From the NCBI GenBank assembly GCA_024509875.1, contig JAMPIV010004259.1, positions 682,001 to 746,000 on the forward strand: a stretch of DNA of 64,000 nt, given 5' to 3'. Positions 21,840-32,505 of the stretch are shown here, piece by piece. Within the stretch, counting starts at the first letter, position 1. Each line of letters opens with the position of its first letter. The position numbers and the translations under genes were made by a program. The notes under the pieces are model-generated. The model was not told the DNA's origin, searched no databases, and was given only the letters and a program-made list of their open reading frames with translations. This DNA is from Oreohelix idahoensis (Eukaryota; Mollusca; Gastropoda; Stylommatophora; Oreohelicidae).

Positions 21840-22445
21840 AAACTGTTAGTGTGTATTAGGTCTGCAAATCTAGGAAAGTGTTAAGCGTGCAGCACACCTA
21901 TAAATCTTGGGACCTGTTATCGTGTACCACTCCTTTGGTAGCTGTTAACGTGTGCTATACTTAAAAATGGCGGTACTGTTAATTGTATTACTATTATAAT
22001 TCTTAACAGCTGTTAACAAATAACACACCTATAAAGCTTGATAGCTTTAGGCATGAATCACATTTACACATATTGGTAACTGTGAGCGTGTACCGCATCT
22101 ATAATTCTTAGTAACTGTTATCGTGTACTACACTTATAAATCTTAGTAACTGTTAGCGTGTACTACATCTATAAATCTTAGTAACATGTACTACACATAT
22201 AAATCTTAGTAACTGTTAGTTTGTACTACACTTATAAATCTTAGTAAATGTTAGTTTGTACTACACTTATAAATCTTAGTAACTGTAGCACGTACTACAC
22301 TTATACATCTTAGTAACTGTTAGTATGTACGACAATTATAAATCTTAGTAACTGTAGCATGTACTACACTTATAAATCTTAGTAACTGTTAGTATGTACT
22401 ACACTTATAAATCTTAGTAACTGTTAGTATGTACTACACTTAAAC
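21840..22445. repeat. ~35-bp satellite, island 1
   Basis: Repeats of a ~35-bp unit built on CTTAGTAACTGTTAGCGTG and TACTACACTTATAAAT. Early units (21840-22080) are diverged; later ones are close to consensus. The same unit recurs in seven more islands to 46600. Confidence 0.9.
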
Positions 22446-25400
22446 ATAATTTTTGCGACGACCTCTTGTCCTCTCCGGCCGTATTCTGTTACATTTGTTG
22501 GGCGTACTGATTACGTGAAATTTCCGTGGTCGGCACATGTCCTTATCTGCTATCAAGCATATGTTTGGTATTGTCAAATCACCCCACTCTCCTTTAAGTA
22601 ATAGTTATCATGTTTGTTTGCCCGCTTGATCTTGTTAAGAGTAGGCGTATGATGCGACCTTACCGACAACCCGTTGGAAGACATTCTCATATACCAGACG
22701 TTTGTCGCCTGTTTCACACGGAAAACGGCCAGCAAAGGTTGATTATCGCTAATAAGACTGGTGCGACGTCTTAGCTCACATGGTAATACGACGAATTGTT
22801 GTTTGCACAAGGACGGGGCGATAATTATCAGTTTGACACACTGTGATAAACGAGCGCCAACGCGTTAGCGCTCTATCTTTTCCTACATCTTTCTTATTTT
22901 ATTTTCTCCCACACTGTGCTCTTTCATCCCACATTTTGCTATTTCATTGCGGTTCAGGTAATCTTTTAATCACGACTGGACTTTAAACTGGTATATTTTT
23001 TCTCGCGACTCGTATCAAAAGTGTAACGTTACACGCCTTTGATTGGCGTAATTGTGCCGACATCACATTGCCTCGTGAGGAATCGGGTGAAACCCCAGCT
23101 TGGACTTAAGAAAACATTCTTTGATAACTAGTCCCTTTGTAAATAATTGTCACACATACCAGCTTAGGATAGTTTAATTTTGAGAGACGCCAGGTGGACA
23201 TCTTTTCAGGGCTAAGCCGTTGTTTAAACAAAACACTGTCACCATCGCGCGCAATACAATAGACCCCGGTGACATGGCGCTGGAGCGACCACATTACATA
23301 AATATTGATTAATTTGGGAGACGTCCAGCCTGGCAATGTGAAGACGTCTCCTCAGGCTGTTTAAACAAATCGCCATGTAATACAAAAGCCCGGCACGACA
23401 AAGGGACTTGTTAGCCGGCATACGGAAAACCGTTTCACAAATGATGACAGAAATTTACATGCCAGCGACAATGGACAGCAAGATTTGTGACAGAGGACAG
23501 GTGAGGTATTCTAGCTGGCCAATCAGCAAACACCGGGCGGTATGGCAAAGACTGACAGGCAATGCAAAGGAAAGTTGGTGGCGAATGGCCCAACCCACTT
23601 TAGTCAGTGATACGCGCTGACTGGGGACCCTGAGAGATCCAAGGCAGGAGCGACCAGATGGTGGCCTAGGTATTGGTTTTATGGGCGGAGTTATACGTCA
23701 CCGGCCCAAAGCACCCACCTTGGACGTTTTAAGGAATATAATGTACCGTGCATTTCGTTAGAGATCAGTCCAGTTTTCAACATTGTGGTGTAGAGAAAAA
23801 TCCCGAACGACTAGTCTTAATACACGTGTTTATTCATGTGTGGATACTGAATACATATTTGGCATTTATAGTGTTCTTATAGAAGTTTGCGATGGGAAAC
23901 AGATTAGTGTATCTTTTAAAAACTGTTAATACATTTTCTTAGCTTTAGTAAGATCACTTTCGCCATTAGAATCATAGCTACATGTGCGCAAGCCAGTTTT
24001 CAAATTAATCCTTCCTAACAGGATAAATAAAATCATAAGATTTTCCTTTAAGATGATAGGCTGATAGGAAGTAATTAATCATTCATACTTCACCTTTATC
24101 TAGCTTATTAAATCATCATCACAGTCTTCCACGTGCACACACTCTCATGCACAATATATTTAACATCCTTAGAATTGAACTCATAGAGATCAATAGTGAG
24201 GGGTGGTATAAATGCAAGTAAACTAGTGATATTAAGTGTGAAAACCTACGAAGATTTTGTGTGTCTTCAGTCCATCAGAAGTCTGAGTCTACACGCTATG
24301 TGTTTGACGTCTAACCAGAAAGAAGCTATCAAAGTGAACATTTGAATAGCAGAACTCGACATAGGACAACATTAATTCCTGTTAGGTGTTATTTTTAATG
24401 ACGGCGTCTGCTGGGGTTTACCCGTGCGCAACATTTAGGGGTCATTAACATTTATAGGATATGTCGATATTTTACGGTATAGTGAACGCGAAATATATGC
24501 CGAGATTATGACGCATTTCGCGTTGGGAAGGTCACGCTGGGTGACTTGGTTACAGTGCCCTTGTTACGCTATCCGTCAAGCAAGAAGGTCGTGTCTTGTA
24601 TTTCTTCCAAGGAAAAAAGGCTGAGTATATAGCCTATATTATATAGATGAATCGATGTAGAACTCAGGGTCAGTTCGGAAATTAATCTAAGTATGAGATT
24701 AATTAAATTAAACTAAATGATGGAAGGAGAATCGCATTATGATTCAAATTGTAGCTGTCAAGAACTCATGTGCTCATTTCTGGCTGTTGACTACAACAGC
24801 GCACGTATATAGCCACGATGTTCATCTGACATATTGTTTTGACACGGACGGATACTTACTGATATTATTTGGAATTCATTGTTACGCTGAACTGTACATG
24901 AAAGTTTTGTGAATGTCGATTATCGTTTTTGTATGAACCTCAATACATGTGGACTCAGAGCCGAAGGCTTGATCCTTTATTTACGTTTCGGGTTCGGTTC
25001 TACAGCTGTTGGTGTTTACCTTTGTCAGCACGATAACTCTCCCACAAGGGAAATCAAATACTATATACTATGCAAATCAGAACGTCGAAGGGATGTTCTG
25101 ATGCTCAGAGCTAACCATTTATAACCAACATTACTACGTCTAGAGAGTGACTTTACTATTCAATAAATAATACCATAACACAACACACCACCACCACGGA
25201 CCCGTCACAATTCCTCAATTAAAAAGGAATATTTCTCTCCCACTATTAAGACGGTGGACGCAGCATTTGTCGACACCCTATATCACGTGCGCACAAGTTC
25301 AATACGTATCTAAATCAAATTCAAATCACTCGAAACTTTCTACATGAGACAATCTAAAGCTCACAGTTGATTACTTATTTAAATATCAAGTTCAGCTCCA

Positions 25401-27289
25401 TCGAAAGCTTACCATCTGAAGTCATGCTAAAGAGCTCAAAAGTTGATCCACATATTTATACCAAGTGCAACACACTCTTAAGCGCATTCTATGAAGCAGG
25501 CTCCATAGTCACAAGTGAGTCGGATATATAGATATCAAGTGTAGCTTACTTCAAAGTATATTTCATGAATCACGATTAAATACTCAAGTTAATGAGTCTA
25601 CATATCAAGAACATTTCGTGAAGATGTCCAGTCTGGCCAGTACCCTTCGGAGATTAGACAACAGATATTTTTCATACGACAACAGTTAGCTATTGGTCCA
25701 CGCTACAGAGATATTGTCAAACAGTCAAGGACTGTATATCGTCAACGTCCTCAGTACAACAAAAGTTTTCACCAGAACGTCCTCGACTTAGAGATACCCT
25801 ACTCGACATAACTTAAAACAACTGGGTACATTCTATGCATACTTGTGTATCATCCTACCCGGGAGAAGCATTTAGAGACACATGGACTGTGTAGATTCCA
25901 CACCATTTTGGTAACACGTATCATATCAAATCATCATCATTATTTCGCTTTACACAAGTTCCTTCTTCCATTTAATTAACTACAATATTAATATCTCATC
26001 TGTGTGTTTTTGTGTGATTCATCTTTTACCATCATCACGTTCTAATCACTACTAACCCTTTATGGATAGATATTTAATTGATAAACCTAATAATCGTTTG
26101 ATCATTATCTAGTTTGTTAATGTATCACTCGTGCTGTCGGTGTTAAATATTTACATATTGGTAAATCTCTACACTCAGGTGAAGTTGGGGGCTTTTTCTG
26201 TTACGGGATCTAAGGGCAGACGCTAAGGTCGTGGGGAAACCTAACTTTTCACATAATTCACTATAAAACACTGTCCAGTGGAAAGCATTCGCATTCTCTT
26301 CTTCTTGTCCTTATCTCGGATAAGTCTCTATTCTTTCTTAACGAGCCAATTTCTGGAGACATTCTACCTAATATCTCATAGGCTTTTCCCGGCGAAAACT
26401 ACTGTCGTAGTTGCCCCAATACACACCATACGACACACACCTGAGCGGAAATGTAATAGTTCTGGGTAGATGTAAGAAGTTGTACGTAATTATTGACGAG
26501 AATATTCGAATGTCATGATCGCCATATATGGAAGATGTGACCTTTACAATCACAGACAGAATTCCTATGAGGAAATTTTTGAATAAACCCCATCCTAAAC
26601 ACACATTTTTGTAACGATTGGCAGGAATTCGAAATGTAGGAATAAGAACCTTCCTGATTGGCCCCTCGTCTAATAGTAACAAACAAATGCGGGGGGACGA
26701 AAACATGCAATGTAACCAGACATTTTTGCAAGTTTAGAGGACTGTGAAAATTTGCGTCGTCGAGAAAACACACAGACCTGTCAGAGTTCAGAAAAAAAAT
26801 CAGAATTCATTTATTGGACCGGACTTGTTTGAGCCTCTTGAGGACTTAAAAGCCCACGAAAACTCTACTATTATTAGCAACAGACAACCTGAATCGGAGG
26901 AATCTGAAACACGGAGTCAAAGTGGGAACGTATTGTAAAGTAACCCCAGAACACGTGTAAGAGGCGTCTTCAACAAGTTGTCTTAGCTATTTCTCTAAGC
27001 CAGCAGTCTGTCTGTGATCCCAAAATCAAATTGGGTCGGCGGTACCAACTGAGGGTACTATCTCTGGAACATATGAGGGTATAAGTGGCCTGAAGTCGAC
27101 GCTAGACACCATCATCAGACGGGTCATAGAGACGCGGGACCAGCTTGGTAGTTACTCCCTGACACTTCTTGGAATGTGCTACAAGTTTCAAACTTGACCA
27201 GTGACGAGTGTTATCCAGTCATCCATCTGCAAAGATCCAAACCTCAGCTGGAGCAGAACCCCATCGGTTGCTAAGTAGAAACATAAACA
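22446..27289. other. non-coding insertion between satellite islands
   Basis: No ORF above about 110 codons and none recognisable. Satellite ends at 22440 and resumes at 27720, with TACAC at both junctions (22435-22439 and 27720-27724), which may be a target duplication. Local features include an inverted pair AGTCCCTTTGT / ACAAAGGGACT at about 23130 and 23398. Its last ~430 bp match the end of the unit at 43691-45661. Confidence 0.55.
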
Positions 27290-27719
27290 CTGCCAAGTGA
27301 ACTCTTAACCAATACTCCATAACATCACTCGATGATGATTATTTTTTGTTAAAGAATAATTCAATTTTTTAAACTGTTAACTATAATTGATTGTGAAATT
27401 TGTTACTTGTATAAAGACAAATCTAAAGTTGATTTAATCATTTTGAATGTACTACATCCGTATGTCTCAGACAATTTCTTAAATACACCTAAACAGAGCT
27501 ATACAATAATAATAAGAGGAATTTCGCTGAATTAACTCAGCTGGGGGCTTGAACGAGCTAACGAATTATAAGATAACTCTATCCTTCACAAAAGGTGACG
27601 GCAGATACTAGAGTAATTTTGTGCGAAGGTAGACACCTTTGAAGATCCACATTAGTTACTCTCAGTTTTGGCCACTGTTGGACCACTACTGCAGAGCTAA
27701 GGGGAGGCAACCCGTGACA
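27290..27719 (+). repeat. 3' end of an LTR-like repeat (related to 45190-45661)
   Basis: Diverged but clear similarity to the right end of the 43691-45661 unit: both have TTCGCTGAATTAACTCAGCT, TTGTGCGAAGGTAGACAC and GGCCACTGTTGGACCACTAC, and end CCGTGACA. Coordinates of the left limit are approximate. Confidence 0.7.
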
Positions 27720-27786
27720 TACACTTATACATCTGATTAATTGTCGCAAGCACTACACTTATAAATCTTAGTAACTGTTAGCGTGT
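27720..27786. repeat. ~35-bp satellite, island 2
   Basis: About two units between the end of the LTR-like repeat and the SINE. Its last 13 bp (ACTGTTAGCGTGT, 27774-27786) are the target-site duplication of that SINE. Confidence 0.85.
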
Positions 27787-28057
27787 AAAAAAAGGTAAAG
27801 GATCCCGTTACACGCCCATTGAGGCATATTGGGAATAGTGTGTTAGGCCCATATTTTCTCGACGATCGGCACACTAGGGGTGATGTGGCCAGCATCACGC
27901 TGGCCGCCTTAACCTTCCGAGAAGTTGCTCTGTTACTCAATTGGGGCTGGGTCGACCCAGGAGCCGTTTGTGGCCTAAAATAATCCCACCTCATTTGGGG
28001 ATCGAACCATGGACCACTGAGCTAGGAAGCCAGTGCACTAACCACTATGCTACCGCG
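27787..28057 (-). repeat. tRNA-derived SINE (family 1), inserted in the satellite
   Basis: Minus-strand head GTCGCGGTAGCATAGTGG with A-box-like and B-box-like (GGTTCGATCCC) motifs, a body containing AACGGCTCCTGGGTCGACCC, and a T-rich tail. It is flanked by perfect 13-bp repeats ACTGTTAGCGTGT (27774-27786 and 28058-28070), proving insertion into a satellite unit. Other copies are at 39099-39362 and 56169-56424. Confidence 0.9.
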
Positions 28058-28142
28058 ACTGTTAGCGTGTACCACACTTATAAATCTTAGTAACTGTTAG
28101 CGTGTACTACACATATAAATCTTAGAAGCTGTTAGCGTGTTT
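28058..28142. repeat. ~35-bp satellite, island 3
   Basis: About 2.4 units between the SINE and the 3' end of the LINE that follows. Confidence 0.85.
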
Positions 28143-28145
28143 CAT

Positions 28146-29355
28146 TTATAACCCTCCATTCCCAAAGGAGCATAGGCCTTCAACAAACACATGCCAAGTC
28201 TTCCTGTCACGTGCCATCATCTCAAGTTCTTTCCACGTTCTCCTTATCATTTTCATCTCTGTTTCCAGCTCTCTTCTCCATGTGCTTCTTGGTCTACCTC
28301 TGCCTCTCTTGCCCTGGGGGTTCCAGAACAAGGACTGCCTTGTAATGCTATCAACAGGTTTCCTCAGTGTGTGTCCTATCCATCGCCATCGTCTTCTTCT
28401 CATCTCTTGTTCCACTGGCCCTTGTCTAGTTCTTGTCATCAGTTCCACGTTGGTAACCTTGTCATACCATTTTAATCCCTCTATTCTACGCAAGCACCCA
28501 TTTATGAAAGTCTGTAGCTTTTTGGTTGTTGTCTTTGTTGTTCTCCATGTCTCAGAGCCATACAATAGGACTGACTTCACATTTGAGTTGAAGATTCTTT
28601 GTTGGATCCGATTTCTCTTGATCTCCATATATTTCTCAATGCAATGAAAGCTCCTCTTGCTTTTTGTATTCTTAGTTTGATATCACTGTCTGTCCCTCCG
28701 ACTTTGTCTATATTGCTGCCAAGATATGTGTACGATTCTACATCTTGTATTGGTGTTTCTTCAAGTTCAACCCTGTTATCATTACCTGCATTTATTCTCA
28801 TTATATTTGTCTTTTCCCTGTGTATTTTCAGACCCAATAGCTGTGACCTCTCATCGAGTGTTTTCAATTTGTCCTGCATCTGATTACGGTTATGGGACAG
28901 AAGAGCCAAGTCATCAGCAAAATCCAGATCATCCAACTGCTTGGTGAGAGTCCAATGGATTCCATTTCTGTTGTGTGTTGTTGATGTTCTCATAACCCAG
29001 TCTATTGCTAATAAGAAAAGAAATGGAGACAAAAGGCATCCCTGTCGCACTCCTGTTCTTATCCCAAAAGGTTCTGTAAGCTGTCCTTCATGAAGAACTC
29101 TGCATGTCATGTCTTCATATGTTTTCTTTATTAAATTAATGATCTTCAGGGGAACTCCATAATGCCTCATCAATTTCCAAAGTGATTTTCCGTCTACACT
29201 GTCAAATGCCTTTTCGTAGTCCACAAATCCGATGTATAATGGTGAATTCCATTCCAGACTTTGTTCAACTATTATTCTCAAAGTGGCTATCTGGTCTGTA
29301 CAGGATCTGTTTTGTCGAAAACCTGCTTGTTCATCTCTCAGTTTCTTGTGTATGT
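28146..29355 (-). pseudogene. LINE reverse transcriptase, C-terminal half
   Basis: Two overlapping frames (29281-28577 and 28628-28146). RT motifs: FVDYEKAFDSVDGKSLW, GVRQGCLLSPFLF, and FADDLALL, the catalytic FADD box. The second frame has the C-terminal domain typical of RTE LINEs (LLYGSETW, GHTLRK, KRGRGRPRSTWRRE). A frame break near 28600 makes it non-functional. The upstream RT motif region (DEQAGFRQNRSC) starts at about 29345. Confidence 0.88.
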
Positions 29356-29701
29356 GTCACCGGATGGCCTACTACTCATACCATAGCATCATTCGTGCTA
29401 ATTGTTATCAGTTAGATTAGGAAGAATAGTTACGAGGTTTTATTGAAATAGACTCAAGATACGCGGTCATCAGATTGAGACTGAAACTAGGTTAAATAGC
29501 GACTCAATGCTAATTTTTGGCGGCAGTTGCTCAGCAACCGATGACGTAAATCGGAATAGCCGAGATACTCCATCGGCGGGCATGTGAGATCCAATGAAAT
29601 AAATAAAGAAATATTAGACTGTCCAACCAAAAAGGCTGGAAAAGCCCGCACCACTTTTGCGAAGGCAAACCTCGAGATGAGAAAGCAGTTGATCCCCATT
29701 A

Positions 29702-29869
29702 GGCCGCTTACACACGAGCGTTTCTTGACGCGCGTTTCTCACGCGTGACGAATGAAAGAGTACGGATTTACAGACAGTCTTGCTCGGCTGAGCAGCCTGT
29801 AAATCCCTTACTCCTTCATTCATCACGCGTGAGAAACGCGCGTCAAGAAACGCTCGTGTGTAAGCGGCC
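29702..29869. mobile_element. foldback MITE, 168 bp
   Basis: Arms 29702-29756 and 29815-29869 are inverted repeats matching at 54 of 55 positions, starting GGCCGCTTACACACGAGCG. The middle also pairs in part (GGATTTACAG / CTGTAAATCC). TA flanks both sides (TTA before, TAA after), so it fits a TA-targeting family such as Tc1/mariner or PIF/Harbinger. It has no ORF of its own. Confidence 0.92.
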
Positions 29870-30335
29870 TAAGCCAGTCTGTACGGACGTATAACTGCTG
29901 GTCTTGAGGTTTTCAAGATATCAACTCTAAGAAGCAGATAGCTTTCTTTTAATATGTTGGAAATTCTTATGTTTCAGTAAGTACAGCTTTGAGTGACTTG
30001 TTTCATTTTCCAGAAATAAAATTTGATTAGGCAAGAAATGCCCAATTGTACAGATAGCGAGCTGAACTTATAAGGGATGAAGCGGAGTTCGTAAATGTCA
30101 GATTTAGCTACAAATCAATAAGAAAAGATAAGGGCTCTACTGTCAATTTGCTCCTAAGTCGGATAAATCACTAGAAGCAAACGCAAAGGAGTTAAACAGA
30201 AATAATTACCCCAACTTGGATAGGCTGCAAGGAGAAGATAACCAATAAATAACCAGCACCAAGACACATTTTTTATGAGGATTGTTTTAAGAAGATGTAT
30301 GCATATGACTTTGCTTACTATGGATTTGTAAATAC

Positions 30336-30466
30336 TTTCTTCTTCTTCTTCGATCCTTAACCACCGACCGTCAAAGCAGTCAGTGGCCATCACGCCTAGT
30401 GGCGTCTTGTAGGGCAACAACAAATTGATTCCACTTTGCACGGTCGGTGGTCATCCTTCGTACAGT
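30336..30466 (-). pseudogene. 131-bp LINE 3' end with target-site duplication
   Basis: Reverse complement of the last part of the LINE at 51025-52515 (CTGACTGCTTTGACGGTCGG, then a GAA-repeat tail). It is flanked by perfect 13-bp repeats GATTTGTAAATAC (30323-30335 and 30467-30479): a heavily 5'-truncated insertion. Confidence 0.92.
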
Positions 30467-30639
30467 GATTTGTAAATACACGTGAATAAAATTGTTTTAT
30501 TGGATCTAGAGGACTTGCTTGATTACCTCAAGTTGAAGAGTTTTACAGTATATAAGGAACAAAATAGTGTGCTAATAATTGTCACACAACACAAAACATC
30601 ACAGAGGAATTCTGGAACAAACATGGGTTACAATTTTCA

Positions 30640-31736
30640 TCAAGAACTAAGACCTCTGGCAGTATACCAGTAATTCCTGACTTGAATTATACAATAAGCA
30701 TTTACACACCCCATCCCTATCTCCACACGGTCACATATGGACTCTTTTAATCTCTCAAGGATAATCCTATTTAATACTTTTCCTGGCACTGATAGTAATA
30801 TTATTTCTCTATAATTTGAGCACTCTTGTAAATTTCCTTTCTTAGGCAACTTAACCAGATATCCTTCCTTCAATTCTGCTGGTATCTCTTCCTTTTCCCA
30901 GACTTTACCAAGTAATTTATATAACATCTCTGTAGCCGTGTCGATATCTGCTTTGATGGCCTCTGCTGGAATGCCATCAGGTCCAGACGCTTTTCCATCT
31001 CTTAAAAGCTTTATGGCTTTCTTTATTTCTTCCTTCGTTGGTCTTTCACCGTTAATTTGTAGCTCTTCTTCTGCTGGCTGGATGTCCGGGGGGGTTTTGT
31101 GGAGCTGGTCTATTGAGAAGGTCCTCAAAATATTCTGTCCACCTCTTCATTTGCTCTTGTATATTGCTGAGCAGTTTTCCATTCTTGTCTTTTATGAGGC
31201 AACTTGTTTGCTTCTATTTCCCTGTTAGCTTCTTTGTGCTGTTATACAGTTCTCTCATATTTCCTTTGGCTGCAGTATCTTCTGCCTCTCTTGCCAACTC
31301 CTCAATATACTTCCTCTTGTCTCTTTTGATACTTCTTTGTTTGCTTCTGTGTAAACTTCTTGAGCCTTGGCTTTGGAACTTATGGTTTTGCTTGTGTTTA
31401 AATCTGCTTTCTTGTTTTTTCTGTCTTTTATCTTATTGATGGTTTCTGTTGTTATCCATGCTTTTTGTTGTCGTTCCCTTTTCCCCAGTATTTCTTCACA
31501 TGTCTCATTCCATACCGTTTTGATTTTCTGCCAATAGTCTTCTGTATTCTCTACATCTTACAGCTGTTGGAGCACTTGGAATTTGTTGGATATTGTGACC
31601 GCAAATTTGTCTCTTGTTTCTTGATTCATTAGATGTCCTACATTAAATTGTTGTCTATAATTTTGCATTGTTGCATATCTCTTGAGTTTCATTCTTACTT
31701 TGGCTATCAGAAGGTGGTGATCTGATGCAACATCTT
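30640..31736 (-). pseudogene. LINE endonuclease end, linker and N-terminal RT
   Basis: From 31736 downward the reading includes DVASDHHLLIAKVRMK, the SDH end of the AP endonuclease, then a linker with several stops, then a clean stretch (31128-30735) with KKAIKLLRDGKASGPDGIPAEAI and CSNYREIILLS, the first RT motifs. LINE homology ends at about 30735; the rest of the open frame is insertion sequence. Confidence 0.83.
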
Positions 31737-31980
31737 GTTAGATTGTACAACATCTATAATTGTTAGTAACTGATAACATGTACTACATGTATAAATCTTA
31801 GTAACTGTTAGCATGTTTACCACCTATAAATGCTAGTAACTGGTAACATGTACTACACCTATAAATGTTAGTAACTGTTAACATGTTCTACATCTATAAA
31901 TGTTAGTAATTGACAACGTATAGAAGACCTATAAATGTTAGTAACTGTTAACATGTACATCGCCTATAAATGTTAGCGTG
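31737..31980. repeat. ~35-bp satellite, island 4
   Basis: About seven units, more diverged (GTTAACATGTAC instead of GTTAGCGTGTAC), resuming after the LINE. Confidence 0.88.
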
Positions 31981-32340
31981 ACCGCGCAATGGCTGCATTC
32001 TCCATCTGCAGCATTGTCTTAGATAATACAGTTTAACTAGCAATAATCCGTCAAAACTGACAGATTTTTAATTATACTGTGTTGTTTCTGTTACATGTAT
32101 TACAGACGGTACAATTACTACTGTGGTCATTTCATTGCAGGCGACCGTCATTAGATATTTGTAGTGAAATTTAAATGGATGTATTAAATATGAAGACATG
32201 AAATGAAATGAAATGTGGAGTAGTGATAATGATCTAATGGGCCGGAAATTGACTAAATAACTAACATCTCTTTTACGACAACATGTCTCGTAATTGTTCG
32301 TTCATATTTTAAAATCTGGACTTTCCATAATCAAACTGTT
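31981..32340. other. non-coding
   Basis: No ORF or repeat recognised. Confidence 0.5.
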
Positions 32341-32505
32341 CATGCACACCGTCATTTGCGCACTTTTATATTTTCGGGAGAGTACATATAAAAGAAACAA
32401 TACTATTATTGTCTAACTTTCAACCACAGTTGCACCCCTTAGCTGTGGTTGAAAGTTAATGTACTCTCTCGAAAATAGAAAAGTGCGCAAATGACGGTGT
32501 GCATG
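32341..32505. mobile_element. second foldback element, 165 bp
   Basis: Arms 32341-32385 and 32461-32505 are near-perfect inverted repeats (CATGCACACCGTCATTTGCG...). A nested pair, 32414-32429 with 32443-32458 (TAACTTTCAACCACAG / CTGTGGTTGAAAGTTA), sits in the middle. The arms differ from those of the other foldback. Probable MITE; the target duplication is unclear. Confidence 0.85.

Larger units (their letters stand above)
29361..30729. mobile_element. 1.37 kb insertion within the LINE, flanked by GTCAC
   Basis: GTCAC occurs at 29356-29360 and 30730-30734, exactly where LINE homology stops and resumes, consistent with a 5-bp target duplication. The ends do not form a clear inverted repeat and there is no coding region. 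It contains a MITE (29702-29869) and a LINE 3' end (30336-30466). The element type is unknown. Confidence 0.6.
28143..31736 (-). mobile_element. RTE-like LINE inserted in the satellite, split by a later insertion
   Basis: Minus-strand element in two parts, 31736-30735 (end of endonuclease, linker, first RT motifs) and 29355-28143 (rest of RT, C-terminal domain). The protein reading continues across the gap, and GTCAC flanks the intervening 29361-30729. The 5' part of the endonuclease is missing, so it was 5'-truncated on insertion. Satellite resumes on both sides, with an imperfect duplication (GTTAGCGTGT / GTTAGATTGT). Related fragments lie at 13370, 47945, 48185, 52626 and 59120. Confidence 0.85.

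Noticed and set aside
21840..22445. Regular ~35-bp repeats resembling a CRISPR array
   Set aside because: No unique spacers, units adjoin directly, no cas genes, and the sequence is eukaryotic: a satellite.
27787..28057. Functional tRNA gene
   Set aside because: A and B boxes belong to a SINE head; the body, tail, copies and target duplications show retroposition, and no clean cloverleaf is apparent.
32341..32355. 15-bp match between the foldback arm (CATGCACACCGTCAT) and the LINE at 52200
   Set aside because: Similarity does not extend beyond the 15 bases; most likely chance.
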